Counted from the first letter of the stretch, positions 31,934-40,622 are shown. The stretch is DNA of 64,000 nucleotides from Streptomyces sp. A1277 (GCF_004795015.1 NZ_SSBI01000024.1:44573-108572); one strand, 5' to 3'. Translations and numbers: made by a program. The notes: generated by a model not told the origin, from the letters alone.

Positions 31934-32683
31934 TCAGCTGTGGAGGGCCGCCGGCCTGCCCTCGGTGACGGGCTGGGTCGCGTCCAGGTGCGCCCAGGCG
32001 ATCAGCCGGTGGCTGCTGCCCCACTCGGGGTCGCAGGTGGTCAGCGTCAGATAGCGGCCGGGCCCGTCGAAGCCGGATTTGCGCGGGACGGGGTCGATCA
32101 CCCCGGTGTCGCTGGGCACGGTCCGGTACGGCTCGCGGTCGATGCGGTACGTGAACCACGTCGTCCCGTCCGTCACCAGCACCGCGTCACCGGGGCGCAG
32201 CTCGGGGAAGTCCTTGAAGGGGTCGCCGTACGTGCGGCGGTGCCCGGCCACCGCGAAGTTGCCCGTCGCGCCGGCGCGGGCGGTGCCCCGGTAGTGACCG
32301 AGGCCCTTCTGCAAGGTCTTGACCTCGGTGTTCTCCAGGACGGGCCACTCCCAGTCCTTGCCGAAGCGGGGGATGTAGAGCATCCCGAACGGCTTCCCGT
32401 CGCGGTACGCCTCGGGGCTCGGAGCCGGCGCGGGTGCCTCGGTCGCGGGCGCCTCGGTCGCGGGCGCCTCGGTCGCGGGCGCCTCGGTCGCGGGCGCCTC
32501 GGCGGCGGGCGCGGAGACCGTACCGCGTGCCCACTGGTTCTCCAGGGCGTCGATCTGGCCCTCGGTCGCACCGGCGGCCTGCACCCCGGTCCAGAACAGG
32601 AGGTAGACGACGAAGAGGATGATCAGGGCGCCCGCGGTGACGCACAGCTCGCTGAACGTCCTGACGATGAGTCGCACCGACAC
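31934..32683 (-). CDS. Third class E-type sortase
   Basis: A 249-aa sortase with an N-terminal membrane span (VTAGALIILFVVYLLFWTG), a spacer made of ATEAP repeats, and a catalytic domain with His (VAGHRRTYG), Cys (TLTTCDPEW) and Arg (SSHRLIAWA). The residue after TLTTC is Asp rather than Thr as in its two neighbours, which could alter specificity. It lies 25 bp after the DUF881 gene. Three class E-type sortases in one operon exceed the two-gene arrangement known to me from S. coelicolor. Confidence 0.87.
   Translation of the reverse strand: MSVRLIVRTFSELCVTAGALIILFVVYLLFWTGVQAAGATEGQIDALENQWARGTVSAPAAEAPATEAPATEAPATEAPATEAPAPAPSPEAYRDGKPFGMLYIPRFGKDWEWPVLENTEVKTLQKGLGHYRGTARAGATGNFAVAGHRRTYGDPFKDFPELRPGDAVLVTDGTTWFTYRIDREPYRTVPSDTGVIDPVPRKSGFDGPGRYLTLTTCDPEWGSSHRLIAWAHLDATQPVTEGRPAALHS
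32436..32510. repeat. Five 15-bp tandem repeats in the third sortase gene
   Basis: GCCTCGGTCGCGGGC repeated five times (the last with one change), encoding five ATEAP-type pentapeptides in the extracellular spacer between the membrane anchor and the catalytic domain. Copy number would set the spacer length. Confidence 0.95.
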
Positions 32684-32708
32684 CGGTCGGCCTCCCCGCG
32701 GCTGCTCG

Positions 32709-33476
32709 TTACTTCACCGGTTCCGCATAGTGCAGATCCACTGTGCCCGAGTAGCCGGGAAGAGTCACCGCCTCGTGCTCGTCGACTTTCCAGCCGAGCC
32801 CGTACGCCTTCACGTACAGCAGGTAGTTCTGAATCGCCGGCGAGGCGTCGAGCGCCTTCCGCAGCGCACCGGGGTCGCCCACCGCGGTGATCTTGTACGG
32901 GGGCGAGTAGACCCGGCCCTGGAGGATCAGGGTGTTGCCGACGCAGCGCACGGCGCTGGTGGAGATGAGCCGCTGGTCCATGACCTTGATGCCCCGGGCC
33001 CCGCCCTGCCAGAGCGCGTTGACGACCGCCTGGAGGTCCTGCTGGTGGATGACCAGGTCGTTGGGCTGCGGGTCGGGGTAGCCGGGGCTCGCGGTGGCGT
33101 TCGGCGGGGCGTCGTTGAGCGTGACGGCCAGGGCCCGGCCGGAGAGCTCGGTGGTACCGGCGGCCCGCTCCAGCGCCTTGAGCCGGGCGGCCTCCGCCTT
33201 GGTGCTGCCGTTGTCGCGCTGGGCGAGGGCGTCGATGTCCCCGCGCACGGACGCGGCGGACTCCTCCAGAGTGGCGTTCTTCTCGCTGCGCTGCTGAATG
33301 AGGTCGGAGAGCTTCAGCAGGGAGGCGTCGGTGCGGATATTGGTGCCCTTCGCCGTATTCGCGCTGGTCACGAAGATAAGGCCGGCAAGGGCGAAAACGG
33401 CAGCCGTGAGCACTCTGACCGGGTGCCGGAACGTGCGCCGGACCGGGCCTGGGGGAGAGTCGGCAGAATTGCTCAA
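32709..33476 (-). CDS. DUF881-family membrane protein
   Basis: A 255-aa protein with one N-terminal span (VLTAAVFALAGLIFVTSA), a coiled-coil stretch (residues ~50-110), and a C-terminal DUF881 domain facing outward (NDLVIHQQDLQAVVNALWQGGARGIKVM and GNTLILQGRVYSPPYKITAVGD). DUF881 proteins often sit near division genes in Gram-positives; the function is unproven. A TTG start at 33476 with AAGGAG eleven bases upstream is the only good start. It is divergent from crgA and probably heads the sortase operon. Confidence 0.82.
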   Translation of the reverse strand: MSNSADSPPGPVRRTFRHPVRVLTAAVFALAGLIFVTSANTAKGTNIRTDASLLKLSDLIQQRSEKNATLEESAASVRGDIDALAQRDNGSTKAEAARLKALERAAGTTELSGRALAVTLNDAPPNATASPGYPDPQPNDLVIHQQDLQAVVNALWQGGARGIKVMDQRLISTSAVRCVGNTLILQGRVYSPPYKITAVGDPGALRKALDASPAIQNYLLYVKAYGLGWKVDEHEAVTLPGYSGTVDLHYAEPVK

Positions 33477-33617
33477 CGTACCCTTATCTCCTTCGGTGCC
33501 ACGGAAGCACTACGCTAACGGACGCCCGGGGGAGGCAGCATTCCCCCTTGCGCCCCGCCCCGGCGCCAGCCACAGTTCCCTGCGCGGTCACGCAGCGCAT
33601 CGACAGGAGAGTTCCTC

Positions 33618-33872
33618 GTGCCGAAGTCACGTATCCGCAAGAAGGCCGACTTCACGCCGCCCCCGGCGAAGCAGACGACCAACATAAAGCTGACCAACCG
33701 CAGCTGGGTGGCGCCCGTGATGCTGGCGCTCTTCCTGATCGGTCTGGCCTGGATCGTTGTTTTCTATGTGACCGACGGCGACCTGCCGGTCAAGTCGCTG
33801 GGGAACTGGAACATCGTCGTCGGCTTCGGCTTCATCGCGGGCGGCTTCGGCGTCTCCACGCAGTGGAAGTAG
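33618..33872 (+). CDS. crgA: Cell division inhibitor/regulator CrgA
   Basis: An 84-aa protein with two membrane spans (APVMLALFLIGLAWIVVFYV and NIVVGFGFIAGGFGV) and the family start PKSRIRKKADFTPPP. CrgA was named in Streptomyces, where it delays FtsZ ring assembly and coordinates sporulation septation; in mycobacteria it binds FtsZ, FtsI, FtsQ and FhaB. A GTG start with AGGAGAG upstream. It is followed by a DnaA-box cluster. Confidence 0.96.
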   Translation: MPKSRIRKKADFTPPPAKQTTNIKLTNRSWVAPVMLALFLIGLAWIVVFYVTDGDLPVKSLGNWNIVVGFGFIAGGFGVSTQWK

Positions 33873-33930
33873 CCCACGCGACCGCGCGGTAACGCACGGC
33901 GGCCCCGGCTCCCGCAACCCCTGCCCTGAG

Positions 33931-34141
33931 TTACCCACAGCGTTATCCACAGGCGGGGGAAAAGGTCAGACGATCTGTGGATAACTCCCAGGTCATTGAC
34001 GCCGGTGTGACTGCGAACGCCCCCGCCCGGGTGCACAACGCCCCTTGTCCCTGCTGGAAAAACCCAGCTCAGCGACAAGGGGCACAGTTGTGTTCGCACT
34101 ATGCACAAGATCAAGGCCATGCTGTGGAACCCTGTGGACAA
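33931..34141. other. DnaA-box cluster between crgA and the rhomboid gene
   Basis: Three exact DnaA boxes, TTATCCACA (33943-33951), TGTGGATAA (33976-33984) and TGTGGACAA (34133-34141), plus TTACCCACA (33931-33939) with one change. The pair at 33943 and 33976 face each other. The whole 322-bp gap (33873-34194) contains no gene. Extra-oriC DnaA-box clusters have been reported near the S. coelicolor origin; I cannot confirm that this is one of them. It is about 20 kb from oriC. Confidence 0.75.
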
Positions 34142-34194
34142 CTTCGGTCACAAACGGTCCACACCCGCCCCACAGGCCGTGTCGGAGGCGCCCT

Positions 34195-35103
34195 CTAGGT
34201 CAGGGCGGCCGTCCTGACCGCCACGATCAGGACCACCGCGACGAGGGTCACGGCACACGTCCCGAACTGCACGAGATTGCGCCGCTCACGCGGGGCGTGC
34301 ACCATGCCGATCCCGATCAGCACCCCCGCGATCAGCCCGCCGACGTGCGCCTGCCAGGCGATCCCGCCCCACGGGTTGAAGGTGATGACCAGGTTGAGCG
34401 CGAGGATCATGAGGACCGGGCGCATGTCGTAGTTCAGCCGGCGCATCAGGACGACCGTCGCGCCCAGCAGTCCGAAGATGGCACCCGAGGCCCCCAGCGA
34501 GGGCTGGTTCGGCGCCGCGAGCCAGTACGTCAGGGCGCCGCCCGCCAGCCCCGAGAGCAGATACAGCGCGAGATAGCGGGCGCGGCCCAGCACCGCTTCG
34601 AGCGGTCCCCCCAGCCACCACAGCCCCAGCATGTTGAAGGCGATGTGCCACACCTCCTGGTGCAGGAACATCGACGTCACCAGCCGGTACCACTGGCCCT
34701 CGGCGATGCCCTCCGGCGGCCCGCCGTAGTAGAAGTTGGCCCGGCCGAGCAGCACCAGCTCATCGAGCAGCGAGCCGTCCGCCAGCACCGCGACGAACAC
34801 CGCGAGGTTGATGCCCAGCAGGATCTTGGTGACCAGCCGGGGGTCGGCCGCGACCGGGCCGCCGGCGAGCGTGCGCGGCCGGGCGGCGGACGCGCTGTGC
34901 CCCGTACCGGAGCCCTGGCGGACGCAGTCCGGGCACTGGAAGCCGACCGAGGCGCTGACCATGCAGTCCGGGCAGATGGGGCGGTTGCACCGCGTGCACC
35001 GGATCGCCGTCTCCCGGTCCGGGTGGCGGTAGCAGCGGGCCGGGCCCTCGACGGGCGAGGGCGGTCCGGGCGCGCCCGGCGGCTGCTGGTCCATCGGTCC
35101 CAT
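34195..35103 (-). CDS. Rhomboid intramembrane serine protease with zinc-finger N-terminus
   Basis: A 302-aa rhomboid protease. A cytoplasmic N-terminal zinc-binding region has four CxxC/CxxH-like elements (CYRHPDRE, CTRCNRPICPDC, CPDC). About seven membrane spans follow. The catalytic serine lies in GASGAIFG and the histidine in WQAHVGG; the second-span region reads HIAFNMLGLWWLGG. It cleaves membrane proteins within or near the bilayer; substrates are unknown. ATG at 35103, or an in-frame ATG at 35094. Confidence 0.92.
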   Translation of the reverse strand: MGPMDQQPPGAPGPPSPVEGPARCYRHPDRETAIRCTRCNRPICPDCMVSASVGFQCPDCVRQGSGTGHSASAARPRTLAGGPVAADPRLVTKILLGINLAVFVAVLADGSLLDELVLLGRANFYYGGPPEGIAEGQWYRLVTSMFLHQEVWHIAFNMLGLWWLGGPLEAVLGRARYLALYLLSGLAGGALTYWLAAPNQPSLGASGAIFGLLGATVVLMRRLNYDMRPVLMILALNLVITFNPWGGIAWQAHVGGLIAGVLIGIGMVHAPRERRNLVQFGTCAVTLVAVVLIVAVRTAALT

Positions 35104-35249
35104 GGCTTCCCGGTCCCCTCGGTCCTCATCGTGCCCATGACGCGCACGACACCGCCCCGCGCATCTGTTCTGTCATGAGATACGGACGGGCGGGGCGGTT
35201 GGTTCCCGAACGTGGAGCCGGAGAGTGACCTGACCGTTACGAAAGGCGA

Positions 35250-35777
35250 TCAGCGCTTCTCGACGGTGACCGACTCGATGACCACGTCCTGCACCGGACG
35301 GTCGGTGCGCGGGCTGGTCGCGGTGGCCGCGATGGCGTCGACGACCTGCCGGCTCCCCGGACCGTCCACCTCGCCGAAGATGGTGTGCTTGCCGGTCAGC
35401 CAGGACGTCGGCGAGACCGTGATGAAGAACTGCGAGCCGTTGGTGCCCGGCCCCGCGTTGGCCATGGCCAGCAGGTAGGGCTTGGTGAAGGCGAGGTCGG
35501 GGTGGAACTCGTCACCGAACTCGTACCCCGGACCGCCGGTCCCATTGCCCAGCGGGTCGCCGCCCTGAATCATGAAGCCGCTGATCACACGGTGGAAGAC
35601 GGTGCCGTCGTACAACCGGTCCGTGGTCTTCGCCCCGGTCGCGGGGTGGGTCCACTCGCGCTCCCCGGTGGCGAGCTCGACGAAGTTCTTGACCGTCTTG
35701 GGCGCGTGGTTCGGCAGGAGCCGGATCACGATGTCGCCCTGGTTGGTCTTCAAGGTGGCGTAAAGCTCCTCGGCCAC
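35250..35777 (-). CDS. Cyclophilin-type peptidyl-prolyl cis-trans isomerase
   Basis: A 175-aa cytoplasmic cyclophilin. Conserved active-site pieces are FHRVISGFMIQGGDP (catalytic Arg in FHRV), GTNGSQFFIT and KHTIFGEV. The GTG at 35777 with GGAAGG upstream gives the usual length; a longer in-frame ORF to 35909 would add an Arg/Ala-rich stretch with no family match. It helps proline-limited protein folding. It stands alone, 147 bp upstream of the rhomboid gene in the same direction. Confidence 0.94.
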   Translation of the reverse strand: MAEELYATLKTNQGDIVIRLLPNHAPKTVKNFVELATGEREWTHPATGAKTTDRLYDGTVFHRVISGFMIQGGDPLGNGTGGPGYEFGDEFHPDLAFTKPYLLAMANAGPGTNGSQFFITVSPTSWLTGKHTIFGEVDGPGSRQVVDAIAATATSPRTDRPVQDVVIESVTVEKR

Positions 35778-36171
35778 GATCTGCCTTCCGTAAGTCTGTG
35801 CGTCCGCTGTGCACGCCGGTCCGGCCCGGGCGTCGGCCCGCTCCGGATGCCGCCCCGCCCCGCGGCCGGCCGGCTCCGACATCCCGATCCTTGCACGGGC
35901 CGTCCGCACCGCGTCCGATTCGGCCGCCGGGGCTTCCCGCGCCGCCCCGCCACGAAACGTGCCGCCAAGTGCGTGACGAACCGGCGCGGGCTGGGCCGAA
36001 CCGTGGCATTGTCATCGGAAGGCTCCCCTTGCACCGCATCGCCCGAGAGCATCCTCGATGAACCGAATGACCCGGATGCCCGCCCCACATGCCACACAGG
36101 CCCCATGCAGGCATGATCTCGAATTGGGTGGAAAGGCGGAGTACCTACCCGCCACCAAGGAGGAGGATCCC
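35778..36171. other. Gene-free divergent promoter region
   Basis: 394 bp between the divergent cyclophilin and DUF5324 genes. It is GC-rich until about 36090, then more mixed. I see no ORF with a ribosome-binding site and no strong dyad. The AAGGAGGAGG just before 36172 is the only clear signal. Confidence 0.55.
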
Positions 36172-36909
36172 GTGACCCGCATCGACAGCGTGCGCGCCGC
36201 AACCGACTCGGCGAAGGACAGCGTGCAGCACGCCGCGGTAGTGGTGGCGCCCTACGCCGACTCGGCCAAGGAGCAGGCCGTTCACTATGCGCACGAGGCC
36301 CGCACGCTGCTCGCGCCGAAGGTGTCCAAGGCAGCCAAGCAGGCCCGTGTCCAGTACGGCGCACACGTCGCCCCCCGCATCGAGCTCGCCCGCACACACG
36401 TCCCGCCGAAGGTCGACGAAGTCGCTCAGCGCGCCGCGCTGCGCACCCGCAAGGCCGCCCGGAGCGCCGCGGAGTACACCGTTCCGCGCGTCGAGAGCGC
36501 CATGGCCGCCGCCCAGCCGGTGGCCGAGGAGGCCACGGCCCGCAGCGCCGCCGCCCTGGCCGCCCTGCGCGGTCAGGTCACGGCGAAGCAGATCCAGAAG
36601 CTGGTCCGCAAACACGAGCGGCGGGCCAAGGCCGGCAAGGCGTTCAAGGGGGTGGCCGTGACCGGCCTCCTCGCGGGCGCCGCCTACGCCGCCTGGCGCT
36701 GGTGGGACAAGCAGGCCAACCCCGAGTGGCTGGTCGAGCCGCCGACCCCGACCGAGGTCGACGACCGGGCCCCGCTGTCCTCCGTCGACGACAGCCCGAA
36801 CGCCTCGGCGATCCTGGACCCCGAGGTCGAGGCCAAGCAGGCCGACGCCGAAGCGGTCGAGGACGGCCCGGACGCCCTGGGCGGCACGGACCCGGACGAC
36901 CGCCCCTGA
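36172..36909 (+). CDS. DUF5324-family protein
   Basis: A 245-aa protein: a long Ala/Lys/Arg-rich amphipathic helical region (residues 1-160; HYAHEARTLLAPKVSKAAKQA), one short hydrophobic segment (GVAVTGLLAGAAYAAWRWW, about 165-185), and an acidic Asp/Glu-rich tail. I assign DUF5324 from memory of this Streptomyces position. The first part resembles apolipoprotein-like or phasin-like helices and may lie on the membrane surface. The GTG at 36172 has a near-perfect AAGGAGGAGG. Function unknown. Confidence 0.75.
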   Translation: MTRIDSVRAATDSAKDSVQHAAVVVAPYADSAKEQAVHYAHEARTLLAPKVSKAAKQARVQYGAHVAPRIELARTHVPPKVDEVAQRAALRTRKAARSAAEYTVPRVESAMAAAQPVAEEATARSAAALAALRGQVTAKQIQKLVRKHERRAKAGKAFKGVAVTGLLAGAAYAAWRWWDKQANPEWLVEPPTPTEVDDRAPLSSVDDSPNASAILDPEVEAKQADAEAVEDGPDALGGTDPDDRP

Positions 36910-36936
36910 CCCCCGCCGACCGGAGGTCCCACGCGA

Positions 36937-36978
36937 AGAGGTCCCCCGACCCGCGTCTGCGCAGGTCGGGGGACCTCT
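36937..36978. terminator. Hairpin after the DUF5324 gene
   Basis: AGAGGTCCCCCGACC (36937-36951) pairs with GGTCGGGGGACCTCT (36964-36978): a perfect 15-bp stem with a 12-nt loop, placed between the DUF5324 gene and the 3' end of tRNA-Ala, so it can act on both. Confidence 0.8.
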
Positions 36979-36988
36979 GTGTAAGAAG

Positions 36989-37061
36989 TGGAGCCTAGGA
37001 GATTCGAACTCCTGACATCTGCCTTGCAAAGGCAGCGCTCTACCAACTGAGCTAAGGCCCC
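36989..37061 (-). tRNA. tRNA-Ala (TGC anticodon)
   Basis: A 73-nt tRNA. Acceptor GGGGCCT pairs with AGGCTCC (one G-U). The anticodon stem CTGCC/GGCAG encloses TTTGCAA, so the anticodon is TGC. The T arm reads AGGAGTTCGAATCTCCT. CCA is not encoded. Confidence 0.95.
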
Positions 37062-37230
37062 GACAGCAGGCAGACCACGACGCCTCGACGTCCTGGTCAC
37101 CGCCGCAGAACAGAGTACCGGCTCACCCCCGGATTCCTGCAAAAAGACAGGGACTCCCCGTCCGCGACCACGCTCCGTAAGATGCTGGTCCAGGTTCGCA
37201 GCAGCGAAGCCGATGCGAAGGGGAGACGCA

Positions 37231-37779
37231 ATGGATGCAGCGCAGCAAGAGGCGACGGCCAGAGCCAGAGACCTTCAGCGCAGTTGGTACGGGGAGCCGT
37301 TGGGGGCGCTCTTCCGCCGGCTGATCGACGATCTCGGCCTGAACCAGGCGCGGCTCGCCTCGGCACTCGGGCTGTCCGCTCCCATGCTCTCCCAGCTCAT
37401 GAGCGGTCAGCGCGCCAAGATCGGCAACCCGGCCGTCGTCCAGCGCGTCCAGGCACTCCAGGAGCTGGCGAGCCAGGTCGCCGACGGCAGCGTCAGCGCC
37501 GGCGAGGCCACGGACCGCATGGAGGAGATCAAGAAGTCGCAGGGCGGCTCGGTCCTCTCGGGCACCGGCCAGACCACCTCCAGCGGCGGAGCACCCACCG
37601 TGCGCCGGGTGGTCCGGGAGATCCAGTCGCTGCTGCGCTCGGTCTCGGCCGCCGGTGACATCATCGATGCCGCGGACTCCCTCGCCCCGACGCACCCGGA
37701 ACTGGCAGAGTTCCTCCGGGTGTACGGCGCGGGGCGCACCGCGGAAGCGGTGGCGCACTACGAGGGCCATCAGAGCTAG
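37231..37779 (+). CDS. Helix-turn-helix DNA-binding protein
   Basis: A 182-aa protein with an XRE-like HTH around residues 35-75 (LNQARLASALGLSAPMLSQLMSGQRAKIGNPAVVQRVQAL) and a helical C-terminal half of no recognised family. GGGGAG precedes the ATG at 37231; an in-frame ATG at 37213 lacks a site. It lies 59 bp upstream of a Ser/Thr kinase gene in the same direction and may be its partner or substrate. Its target is unknown. Confidence 0.83.
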   Translation: MDAAQQEATARARDLQRSWYGEPLGALFRRLIDDLGLNQARLASALGLSAPMLSQLMSGQRAKIGNPAVVQRVQALQELASQVADGSVSAGEATDRMEEIKKSQGGSVLSGTGQTTSSGGAPTVRRVVREIQSLLRSVSAAGDIIDAADSLAPTHPELAEFLRVYGAGRTAEAVAHYEGHQS

Positions 37780-37838
37780 GGCGGGGCCTTTCGTTCAGGC
37801 CAGGCCGAAAACAGGGAACGGGGAGCGAGCGCAGCGCC

Positions 37839-39242
37839 ATGGGTGAGGTCTTCGCCGGACGGTACGAACTGGTCGATCCGATCGGACGCGGTGGGGTCGG
37901 TGCCGTCTGGCGCGCCTGGGACCACCGGCGCCGCCGCTATGTGGCGGCCAAGGTCCTCCAGCAGAGCGACGCGCACACGTTGCTCCGCTTCGTCCGCGAG
38001 CAGGCGCTGCGGATCGAGCATCCCCATGTCCTCGCCCCGGCCAGCTGGGCCGCCGACGACGACAAGGTCCTGTTCACCATGGACCTGGTCAGCGGCGGCT
38101 CACTGGCCCATGTCATCGGTGATTACGGGCCGTTGCCCCCTCGGTTCGTCTGCACTCTGCTCGACCAGCTGCTGGCCGGTCTTTCGACCGTGCACGCCGA
38201 GGGGGTCGTGCACCGCGACATCAAGCCGGCGAACATCCTGATGGAGGCCACCGGTACGGGCCGGCCCCATCTGCGGCTGTCCGACTTCGGCATCTCCATG
38301 CGCAAGGGCGAGCCCCGCCTCACCGAGACGAACTACGTGGTGGGGACGCTGGGTTACTTCGCGCCCGAGCAGATGATGGGAGCCGAACCGGACTTCCCCG
38401 CCGACCTCTTCGCGGTCGGCCTGGTCGCCCTCTACCTGCTCCAGGGCACGAAGCCCGACTCCCAGGAGCTGATCGAGCACTTCGCGTCGCACGGCGTCCC
38501 GAGCGCCCCGGACGGCGTCCCGGAGCCGCTGTGGCAGGTCATCGCGGGGCTGCTGCAGCCCGACCCGCAAAACCGTTTCCGTACGGCCACGGGGGCGCGC
38601 AAGGCCCTGACGGCCGCCGTCGAGATGCTGCCCGAGCCCTCGCCCGGCGACGAGCCGGTAGAGGTCTTCGACCAGATCGGCCCTCTGCCCGAGGGCTTCG
38701 GCCCGGACGGGCCCCTGCCGGCCGGACGGACGGCCGCCCCCCAGACGTCAGGTCATCGGACAACCGGCGGGCCGGACACACAGCAGGCGTCAGGGCACCC
38801 GGCAACCGGCGGGCAGCCCGCCCACCAGCCCGCCCACCAGCCCGCCCACCTGTCGGCCCCCGAGCCGCAGCCCGTGGGGCGGCCGCAGCCGTACCCGCCC
38901 GCTCCCGCCTCCATGTCCGAGACGGGCAGTTTTCACCTCCCGCCCCCCGAGTCCGCCGCCCCCGCGCCCCGGACACCGCACCCCGGCGCCCAGGCTGCTC
39001 CCTACCCGTACGCCGCCCCCGCACCGGACCCGGCGCACGCCCCGTCGGCCCCCGGCCCGCACAACCAGGTCTTCACCCGCCCGTACACCGCGCCGCAGCA
39101 GGGAGCCGCCGCCCCGCAGTCCTTCGGGTCCGCGCCCGCCCCTCACCTGCGGCCGGGACCGTCCCCGAAGGTGGCGGTCCCGGTGCTGCTGGTGGCGCTG
39201 ATCTGTTTCGCGGTGGGCATCTGGGCGCTGACCCAAGCCTGA
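37839..39242 (+). CDS. Ser/Thr protein kinase with Pro-rich tail and C-terminal membrane anchor
   Basis: A 467-aa kinase. The N-terminal catalytic domain (about 8-265) has a Gly loop GRGGVGAVW, the Lys in YVAAKVL, HRDIKPANIL, SDFGIS and an APE-like FAPEQ. A ~180-residue Pro/Gln/His/Ala-rich linker follows, then a C-terminal membrane span (VAVPVLLVALICFAVGIWAL) with almost nothing outside, so it lacks a sensor domain such as PASTA. It lies downstream of the HTH gene. Substrates are unknown. Confidence 0.9.
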   Translation: MGEVFAGRYELVDPIGRGGVGAVWRAWDHRRRRYVAAKVLQQSDAHTLLRFVREQALRIEHPHVLAPASWAADDDKVLFTMDLVSGGSLAHVIGDYGPLPPRFVCTLLDQLLAGLSTVHAEGVVHRDIKPANILMEATGTGRPHLRLSDFGISMRKGEPRLTETNYVVGTLGYFAPEQMMGAEPDFPADLFAVGLVALYLLQGTKPDSQELIEHFASHGVPSAPDGVPEPLWQVIAGLLQPDPQNRFRTATGARKALTAAVEMLPEPSPGDEPVEVFDQIGPLPEGFGPDGPLPAGRTAAPQTSGHRTTGGPDTQQASGHPATGGQPAHQPAHQPAHLSAPEPQPVGRPQPYPPAPASMSETGSFHLPPPESAAPAPRTPHPGAQAAPYPYAAPAPDPAHAPSAPGPHNQVFTRPYTAPQQGAAAPQSFGSAPAPHLRPGPSPKVAVPVLLVALICFAVGIWALTQA

Positions 39243-39263
39243 GGGCGGCCGCCCCCGGCCCGG

Positions 39264-40622
39264 CTACCAGGACTGGGGCGGGCCCCCGTACGGGTGCTGT
39301 CCGCCGCCCGTGGGCGCGGCCGGCAGGGCGGCCGTACGGCGCCGGGCGATCAGCACCCACGCACCCATCCAGAGCACCAGCACGGCGCCGGCGCCGATGC
39401 CGGCCGCCGCGACCAGCTTCATCGTGCTGCTCCGGCTCTCGCTCCGCGCGGCCTGCGCACCGCTCTGCCCGTTCCTCGCCATGTCCTTGTCGCTCTGCGT
39501 GACACCGAAGATCCCGGCGTCACCGGTGTACGGCGTGTCGGCGGCCTTCCCCGTCACATTGATCTGAAGCGTCAACGCGATCGGCTTGTCGCCGTACGGC
39601 TTCGCGACCGCCGGGCTCAGCGAGACGGAGAGGTAGTACCAGCCCGCGAACCGCATGGCGCTCACGTTGTCGCTGGCGTCGAACCTGTTCCGGTACGCCA
39701 CCGGGGGCAGCGGATCGAGGGAGACGGACGTCGGCTTTCCCGCGTACGACATGGGCGACACATTGTCGACGTGCCCGATCGCGGGGTTGTCCAGGGACAT
39801 CGCGAGCGCGCTGCTGACGTACTGGTCCTTGCCGGCCGTGCTGTTGCTCAGGCCGGCCGTGGCGAAGATCTGCTGCCCCCAGTCCACCGGAACCCGGTAG
39901 AAGAGGGTCTGCCCGGGCTCGATCCTGTCCTTCCACTCACCGCTCTGCAGGCTCGTCGCGTCGTAGTAACCGGCGCCCCCGTGCCTGGTGTTGTCCTTGG
40001 CCGCGGTGGGCGGGGGCGGTGAAGCGGACGGCCAGGACGCCGGCGCCTCGGTCGGCGACGACGGGGCGTCGGCGAGCTCCGGTTCGGAGGCGTAGCGCAG
40101 TTCCAGGTCCCAGTCCCCCTGGCCGGAGGTCGCCTTGGTCTCCCGCTCCACGAGGACGTAGTACGTGCCGGCCCCCTGGCAGCTGGTGTTGTCCTTGTTC
40201 ACGAGCCGCGAGGCATAGGCGGCGATGGGGCGCGGGTACTGCGCGGACTCGAACATGGCGTCCCGCGAGCTGCACTGGTCGTCCGAGCTGTCCCGGATGC
40301 TGACCGTGATGCCGTCCCCGTAGGCCACCTTGCCCTCGTCCTTGGGAACGACGACGGCCGAGACGTAGGCGTTCGTCTTCGCGTCCAGGTTCAGCCGGTA
40401 GTAGAGCTTCTGACCGGCCTTGATCGAACTCCTGTAGACCGAGCCGCTTGTCAGTTCCGTCGCGTCGGCGTTGACCTCCGCGCCGCTGACCGCCTTGCCG
40501 TCCGGATCGAAGGTGTAGGTGCGGGGACTGTCCGCCGCGTGGGCCTGCCCCGGCAGCGCCGCCACCGCGAACACCGCCGCCACCGCTGCCAGCGCCCCCC
40601 GCACCCTGCTGCGCTGCCTCAT
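39264..40622 (-). CDS. Exported membrane-anchored surface protein, paralogue of the VWA protein
   Basis: A 452-aa protein with a signal peptide (VRGALAAVAAVFAVAALPGQAHA), two beta-rich domains, and a C-terminal span (LVAAAGIGAGAVLVLWMGAWVLI) followed by a short Gly/Pro cytoplasmic tail. Both extracellular domains align by eye with those of the gene upstream: the first ends in YYVLVERETK...WDLELRY, the second contains DRIEPGQTLFYRVPVDWGQQ. The VWA domain is missing here. The ATG shares a base with the upstream stop (TGATG). No family name is assigned; a surface sensing or adhesion role is possible. Confidence 0.75.
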   Translation of the reverse strand: MRQRSRVRGALAAVAAVFAVAALPGQAHAADSPRTYTFDPDGKAVSGAEVNADATELTSGSVYRSSIKAGQKLYYRLNLDAKTNAYVSAVVVPKDEGKVAYGDGITVSIRDSSDDQCSSRDAMFESAQYPRPIAAYASRLVNKDNTSCQGAGTYYVLVERETKATSGQGDWDLELRYASEPELADAPSSPTEAPASWPSASPPPPTAAKDNTRHGGAGYYDATSLQSGEWKDRIEPGQTLFYRVPVDWGQQIFATAGLSNSTAGKDQYVSSALAMSLDNPAIGHVDNVSPMSYAGKPTSVSLDPLPPVAYRNRFDASDNVSAMRFAGWYYLSVSLSPAVAKPYGDKPIALTLQINVTGKAADTPYTGDAGIFGVTQSDKDMARNGQSGAQAARSESRSSTMKLVAAAGIGAGAVLVLWMGAWVLIARRRTAALPAAPTGGGQHPYGGPPQSW

